Source: a gamma proteobacterium HdN1
GTDB taxonomy: Bacteria > Pseudomonadota > Gammaproteobacteria > Pseudomonadales > Ketobacteraceae
NCBI GenBank assembly: GCA_000198515.1
Contig: FP929140.1
Span: forward strand, 3,260,527 to 3,324,526
DNA: 64,000 nt
Direction of reading: 5' to 3'
Below the pieces are notes generated by a model. That model searched no databases. It saw only the letters and a list, made by a program, of their open reading frames with translations, and had not been told where the DNA came from. The translations under genes were made by a program, and so were the position numbers. This document shows positions 60,267 through 64,000 of this stretch, one piece after another; within the stretch, counting starts at the first letter, position 1; every line of letters begins with the position of its first letter.

Positions 60267-60605
60267 TCAGTACCGCTGACGTTCCAGCGGCGGTGGCAAT
60301 TCATCGCCAGCACGCCGGCGACGGAACAGTGCCGCACGCGCCAGCACGATGGTGGTAACGGGCGCTGTGATCGATAGCACGATAATGATGAGCCACACGT
60401 GCAGGTCAGGTTCGTTGGCGCGGGTCGAAAAGTGAATGATCGATGCGAAAGTCACAAGCCACGCCGCCAATGTTGATGCCAGTGCCGGCGCGTGCATGCG
60501 CGTGAAAAAATCCTGCAATCGCCACAATCCCAGCGCAGCGATCAGGACAACAATACCGCTTGCCAATAGCAGAATTGCAACGGCGATTTCCCCCCACGGT
60601 GTCAT
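60267..60605 (-). CDS. mrpG: Na+/H+ antiporter subunit G
   Basis: A 112-residue subunit with three TM helices (MTPWGEIAVAILLLASGIVV, DFFTRMHAPALASTLAAWLV, WLIIIVLSITAPVTTIVLAR), the MrpG/MnhG/PhaG signature. It is last in the antiporter operon; its ATG overlaps the mrpF stop (ATGA). Confidence 0.9.
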   Translation of the reverse strand: MTPWGEIAVAILLLASGIVVLIAALGLWRLQDFFTRMHAPALASTLAAWLVTFASIIHFSTRANEPDLHVWLIIIVLSITAPVTTIVLARAALFRRRRAGDELPPPLERQRY

Positions 60606-60880
60606 TCGATAACCTCCCCACGTAATAAAAATTTTGCCATCGCTACCGAGCTGACAAAACCGAACAGCACCATCAGAAACGCACCTTCGAAGTACATGCT
60701 GCTGTCGTAACGGATAGCAAGCGTCAGCATGATCAGCATGCCAACCACATAGATGAAATCCAGTGCCAGTACGCGATCCTGTGCGGTCGGCCCGCGCAGC
60801 AGTCGCAGCAGCCCCAGCGAAATCGCAAGTACAAACAGGATCAGTGTCAGGGTGATCGACCACGACAATAAATTGCTCAC
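60602..60880 (-). CDS. mrpF: Na+/H+ antiporter subunit F
   Basis: A 92-residue three-TM protein (ITLTLILFVLAISLGLLRLL, RVLALDFIYVVGMLIMLTLA, FEGAFLMVLFGFVSSVAMAK) matching MrpF. Overlaps neighbours by 4 bp on each side. Confidence 0.9.
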   Translation of the reverse strand: MSNLLSWSITLTLILFVLAISLGLLRLLRGPTAQDRVLALDFIYVVGMLIMLTLAIRYDSSMYFEGAFLMVLFGFVSSVAMAKFLLRGEVIE

Positions 60881-61365
60881 TCGAACACCTCCTTCAGCGG
60901 AAACTCATAGCGCGTCTTGAACTGATGGATAAAATCCGCCTCGTCAGCAAGATCGAATACATGCATCAGCACTGCGCTGCGATCGGGTGCAAGTTCGCTC
61001 CACACGGTGCCGGGAATTACCGCTGTGATCATCGCCAGTGCTGCGAGTGCGTGCTCATCGCGTAGTTCCAGCGGGATCACCACGAACGCGCTGCGGGGCA
61101 AACGTCGATGGGAGAAAATCACGCCACGCGCGACTTCCAGTGCCGATAACACCACATCGCCGCCCACGCGAAAAACCAGTCGTGTCAGCACTACAGGGTG
61201 ACGCATCGGGCCTGCGGCCGGTCGTAACGGCAACATCAGCAACGGCATCGCTACGGCAAGCAGGATGCCGAGCAGAATCTGTCCGGGCGTGAACGACCGG
61301 CTTAGCAACAGCCATAGTACCAGCAGACCGGCGGAGGTCAGCGGCGAAGGCAATAGGCGATTCAT
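60877..61365 (-). CDS. mrpE: Na+/H+ antiporter subunit E
   Basis: A 162-residue protein with two N-terminal TM helices and the MrpE cytosolic domain (VFRVGGDVVLSALEVARGVI, MITAVIPGTVWSELAPDRSA). Part of the seven-subunit Mrp complex; translationally coupled to mrpD and mrpF. Confidence 0.9.
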   Translation of the reverse strand: MNRLLPSPLTSAGLLVLWLLLSRSFTPGQILLGILLAVAMPLLMLPLRPAAGPMRHPVVLTRLVFRVGGDVVLSALEVARGVIFSHRRLPRSAFVVIPLELRDEHALAALAMITAVIPGTVWSELAPDRSAVLMHVFDLADEADFIHQFKTRYEFPLKEVFE

Positions 61366-63032
61366 GGCGCAATTCCTTCTATGGTCACGATCTTGTCAAC
61401 GGGTTGCGCCGCCATAACTGCATCAATATAACCCTGTGGTTGGTGCAGCGCCTCGGCTGTTGCGTGCATGTACGACAGCACAGGCTCACCCCACGCTGCC
61501 AGCAGAATGCAAGTGCCCAGCAGCAGCATGATCGGCAGCGTTTCCAGCGCATGCATGCGCAGGCTGGGGCGCTCCTGTGATGACCAGAAGTGGCGTATGC
61601 CCTGGCGCATCAGCGCCATAGCCGCCAGCAGACCTGAGACGATCAGCAGGGCGAACAGCGTCCATCCTGCCGTGTTGTGAAGGTCGATCAACGCTTGCAG
61701 CATCGTCAGTTTGCTGATGAAGCCTGACAGGGGGGGCAGGCCGGCGATGATCACCGTCGCTATCGCGAAGTTCATGCCGAGAAAAGCCAGCGCAGCCGGA
61801 ATCACACGACCGACCAGTACTTTTTCGTCGTCATCGAGATTGGTGTCTGGCATGGGTTCGGTGTCGACGAAGGCATGTAGCGTGTCGTGGCCGTGATCGA
61901 TACTGGCGTGATGCCCGCTGATCTGACGTGCTCGTTCCAGCAGTTCCACCAGCAGGAATAACGCGCAGCCTGACAATGTTGAACTGGCGAGATAAAACAG
62001 CGCACCACTACCGAGTGCAATATCGGAAAAACCGAATGCTGCGATCAGGGTGCCTGACGACGTGATGATGCTGAAGGCGGCTATACGGCGCACCGAGCTT
62101 GCCGCCAGTATGCCGATGGCACCGAAAATCAGTGTGGCGATACCGCCCCACACCAGTGCATCGGCACCAAAAAGCGCGGAGTCACCGGCAGCGGTGGGGA
62201 AGCACAAGGTCCACAATCGCAGCACAGAGTAAATGCCGACTTTGGTTAAAATCGCGAACAGTGCAGCCACGGGCGCACTGGCGGTAGTGTAAGCGCCGGG
62301 CAACCAGAAGTTCAGCGGCCACACTGCCGCCTTGGTTAGAAACGCCAGTGCGAGAATTGCCGCACCCGCATGTAGCAGGCCGCGATCGGATGCAGGCGTC
62401 AGCAGCAGTTTCTGCGCGATGTCTGCCATGTTGAGCGTACCGGTAACACCGTAGATCACTGCCACGCCGATCAAAAACAACAACGACGCGAGCAGGTTGA
62501 CCGCAACGTAGTGCAGGCCCGCACGCACGCGCGCACTACCGCCGCCATGCAGCAGCAAACCGTAGCTCGCCGCCAGCAATACCTCGAAAAACACAAACAG
62601 GTTGAACAGGTCGCCGGTGAGGAAGGCACCGTACAACCCCATCAGCTGCAGCTGGAACAGTACATGAAATTGCACGCCAGCGTGATGCCAGCGCGTCAAC
62701 GCATACGACAGCGAGGCCAGGCCCACCATGTTCGCCAGCACCAGCATCATTGCTGACAAACGATCCAGCACCAGCACGATACCGAATGGTGCCTGCCAGT
62801 TACTCGCCAGATAAATACCGTATGCAGAGGCTGCTGGTTGCTTGTTTACCCACAGCAGCAACAGAACTGAAAGCGTCAGTCCGGCCAGCGTCGAAACCAG
62901 GTTGATGGTGGATTTGATAGGACGATGACGCTCCTTTATCAGTAACATCAGCGCGGCGGTGGCCAGTGGCAGCAATACCGGCGCGACGATCCATTGCGAC
63001 ATGTCCGGTATCAGATTGACGAACGTACTCAA
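61362..63032 (-). CDS. mrpD: Na+/H+ antiporter subunit D
   Basis: A 556-residue, about 14-TM subunit related to complex I NuoM/NuoN. FVFFEVLLAASYGLLLHGGG and LTKAAVWPLNFWLPGAYTTA contain the conserved Glu and Lys of the proton channel. It works with MrpA in cation/proton exchange across the inner membrane, for pH and sodium tolerance. Confidence 0.93.
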   Translation of the reverse strand: MSTFVNLIPDMSQWIVAPVLLPLATAALMLLIKERHRPIKSTINLVSTLAGLTLSVLLLLWVNKQPAASAYGIYLASNWQAPFGIVLVLDRLSAMMLVLANMVGLASLSYALTRWHHAGVQFHVLFQLQLMGLYGAFLTGDLFNLFVFFEVLLAASYGLLLHGGGSARVRAGLHYVAVNLLASLLFLIGVAVIYGVTGTLNMADIAQKLLLTPASDRGLLHAGAAILALAFLTKAAVWPLNFWLPGAYTTASAPVAALFAILTKVGIYSVLRLWTLCFPTAAGDSALFGADALVWGGIATLIFGAIGILAASSVRRIAAFSIITSSGTLIAAFGFSDIALGSGALFYLASSTLSGCALFLLVELLERARQISGHHASIDHGHDTLHAFVDTEPMPDTNLDDDEKVLVGRVIPAALAFLGMNFAIATVIIAGLPPLSGFISKLTMLQALIDLHNTAGWTLFALLIVSGLLAAMALMRQGIRHFWSSQERPSLRMHALETLPIMLLLGTCILLAAWGEPVLSYMHATAEALHQPQGYIDAVMAAQPVDKIVTIEGIAP

Positions 63033-63373
63033 TGTTTTTCCTCTTCGCCATCGACGTGGTCACCGCCGGACAGGCCGCGCAGTGCGAGCAGTAGTACCAG
63101 GAACAGAGCGGTGGTGGCGAAACCGATGACGATGGCGGTCAGCACCAGTGATTGCGGCAGCGGATCACTGTAGTTGAGCAGATTGGCAGCAAGCCCGGGT
63201 TTGACGATCGGCGCCTTGTCGATCGCCAGACTGCCGACACTGAAGATGAACAGGTTCACTGCATAGGACAGCAGTGACAGCCCAATCAGCACCTGAAAAG
63301 TACGTGGACGCAGCACTAGCCAGACTCCGGCACCTGCCATCACACCGATTGCCAGCGAGATTACGAATTCCAT
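63029..63373 (-). CDS. mrpC: Na+/H+ antiporter subunit C
   Basis: A 114-residue NuoK-like subunit with three TM helices (MEFVISLAIGVMAGAGVWLV, LIGLSLLSYAVNLFIFSVGS, DPLPQSLVLTAIVIGFATTA), the last matching the MrpC signature. It overlaps mrpD by 4 bp and the A/B fusion by 13 bp. Confidence 0.92.
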   Translation of the reverse strand: MEFVISLAIGVMAGAGVWLVLRPRTFQVLIGLSLLSYAVNLFIFSVGSLAIDKAPIVKPGLAANLLNYSDPLPQSLVLTAIVIGFATTALFLVLLLALRGLSGGDHVDGEEEKH

Positions 63374-64000
63374 CGGTGATTGCTTCCTTCTGCTTCGGTT
63401 GGTGTTGTGTTATTCACAGTGTTTTTCGCCGTGTTCGACTCGTCGGTGCTGGCGCTTTGGCGTTGCGCGCGCAGGGACTGGTGTGCGAGCGAAGTCAGCA
63501 ACAGTAACGTTGCGCCAACTACGACCATAAACACACCGAGATCGAAGAAGGCTGCGCTGGGCAGATGAATTTCATCCAGCACAGGCAGCGTCACATGCGC
63601 GGTGTGCGTGGTGAGGAACGGGTAATCCAGCAACAGTGAACCCAGGCCGGTACAGAGCGCAATCAACAGGCCCAGCGCAATCCAGCGTTTAGGATTCAGC
63701 TTCAAACGTGCTTCCACCCAATGGGTGCCACTGACGATGTACTGCGCCAGATAGGCGATCGACAGCACCAGTCCGGCGACGAAGCCACCTCCCGGTTCGT
63801 TGTGGCCGCGCAGATAGAGGTAGAACGCGAATACGCCGGCCACCGGCAGCAGCAGGCGTGTCAGCACCGCTGGTACCACGAGGTAGGCGGGCAGGGCTTT
63901 CGACGGGTCTGCTTGGCGAGTGAGGTCATGGCCAACCTTGTCGGCGGTGGCATTCTGCTGATCGGGAATGTTGATGGCTTCACGCGGTGGCCTGAAGCGC
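63361..64000 (-). CDS. Na+/H+ antiporter A/B fusion subunit, C-terminal part (runs off the window)
   Basis: The frame is open to the right edge. The visible C-terminal region is an MnhB domain (VPAVLTRLLLPVAGVFAFYL, NEPGGGFVAGLVLSIAYLAQ, FDLGVFMVVVGATLLLLTSL). The frame stays open upstream of this (RPPREAINIPDQQ then TRQADPSKALPAYLV), as in PhaAB-type proteins where the B domain is fused to subunit A. It is the first gene of the Mrp operon seen here; the main A portion is outside the window. Confidence 0.85.
   Translation of the reverse strand, partial: RFRPPREAINIPDQQNATADKVGHDLTRQADPSKALPAYLVVPAVLTRLLLPVAGVFAFYLYLRGHNEPGGGFVAGLVLSIAYLAQYIVSGTHWVEARLKLNPKRWIALGLLIALCTGLGSLLLDYPFLTTHTAHVTLPVLDEIHLPSAAFFDLGVFMVVVGATLLLLTSLAHQSLRAQRQSASTDESNTAKNTVNNTTPTEAEGSNHRWNS

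Overview
The window reads as chromosome of a Gram-negative betaproteobacterium. The supporting gene sets are dusB-fis, accB-accC, prmA next to a DUF3426 zinc-ribbon protein, dsbD, mpl, and a CsgG/DUF4810/DUF799 lipoprotein operon resembling the neisserial GNA1162 locus. Neisseriales or a close order is my best guess, but this is an inference from gene content only. No rRNA, tRNA, CRISPR array, complete IS element or prophage was seen.

Layout. (1) 1-3115: 5' end of an AAA-ATPase-like/PD-(D/E)XK gene running off the left edge, an HD-domain phosphohydrolase, and a GMC oxidoreductase paired with a Tat-exported lipoprotein. (2) 3116-19754: a 655-bp regulatory gap with a 4 x 20 bp tandem repeat, then a giant 4563-residue protein built almost wholly of octapeptide repeats, a strong intrinsic terminator, and a TPR/SPINDLY-type (GT41, O-GlcNAc-transferase-like) glycosyltransferase. 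(3) 19833-21425: a second copy of the AAA-ATPase-like/nuclease gene. (4) 21486-28061, minus strand: a tightly packed seven-gene operon predicted to make and transfer a CDP-linked, C-methyl-branched, possibly O-methylated 6-deoxyhexose. (5) 28242-36364: OmpA-like lipoprotein, HigBA toxin-antitoxin, chemoreceptor, fis-dusB, GNAT acetyltransferase, DUF3426 protein. (6) 36546-42172, minus strand: prmA, accC-accB, aroQ, dsbD. (7) 42326-46096: LapG-type protease, LapD-type c-di-GMP receptor and a DUF2333 protein. (8) 46214-54044: ppa, membrane protein, mpl, Smr protein, tesB-type thioesterase, an orphan antitoxin-like gene, aldehyde dehydrogenase, LuxR-type regulator. (9) 54292-56787: CsgG-family lipoprotein operon. 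(10) 56849-60234: TonB-dependent receptor and an unknown secreted protein. (11) 60267-64000, minus strand: Mrp (Mnh/Pha) Na+/H+ antiporter operon G-F-E-D-C and the C-terminal part of an A/B fusion.

The most striking system is region 2. The giant protein is very rich in Ser/Thr, and I see no Cys or Trp in it. It shows three levels of repetition: an 8-residue unit; a 17-unit (135 aa, 405 bp) block repeated 13 times in the first third; and a 7-unit (56 aa, 168 bp) block in the rest. It is followed by a GT41-type glycosyltransferase with TPRs at both ends, and 4 kb further on by a nucleotide-sugar operon. I propose a glycosylated giant surface or structural protein with its own transferase. The secretion route is not in the window, and the link to the LapG/LapD pair 25 kb away is only a hypothesis.

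A second theme is the number of short tandem repeats (3-5 copies of 5-24 bp) in intergenic or gene-end positions. They lie at 3321, 31743, 40008, 46108, 49118 and 54130.
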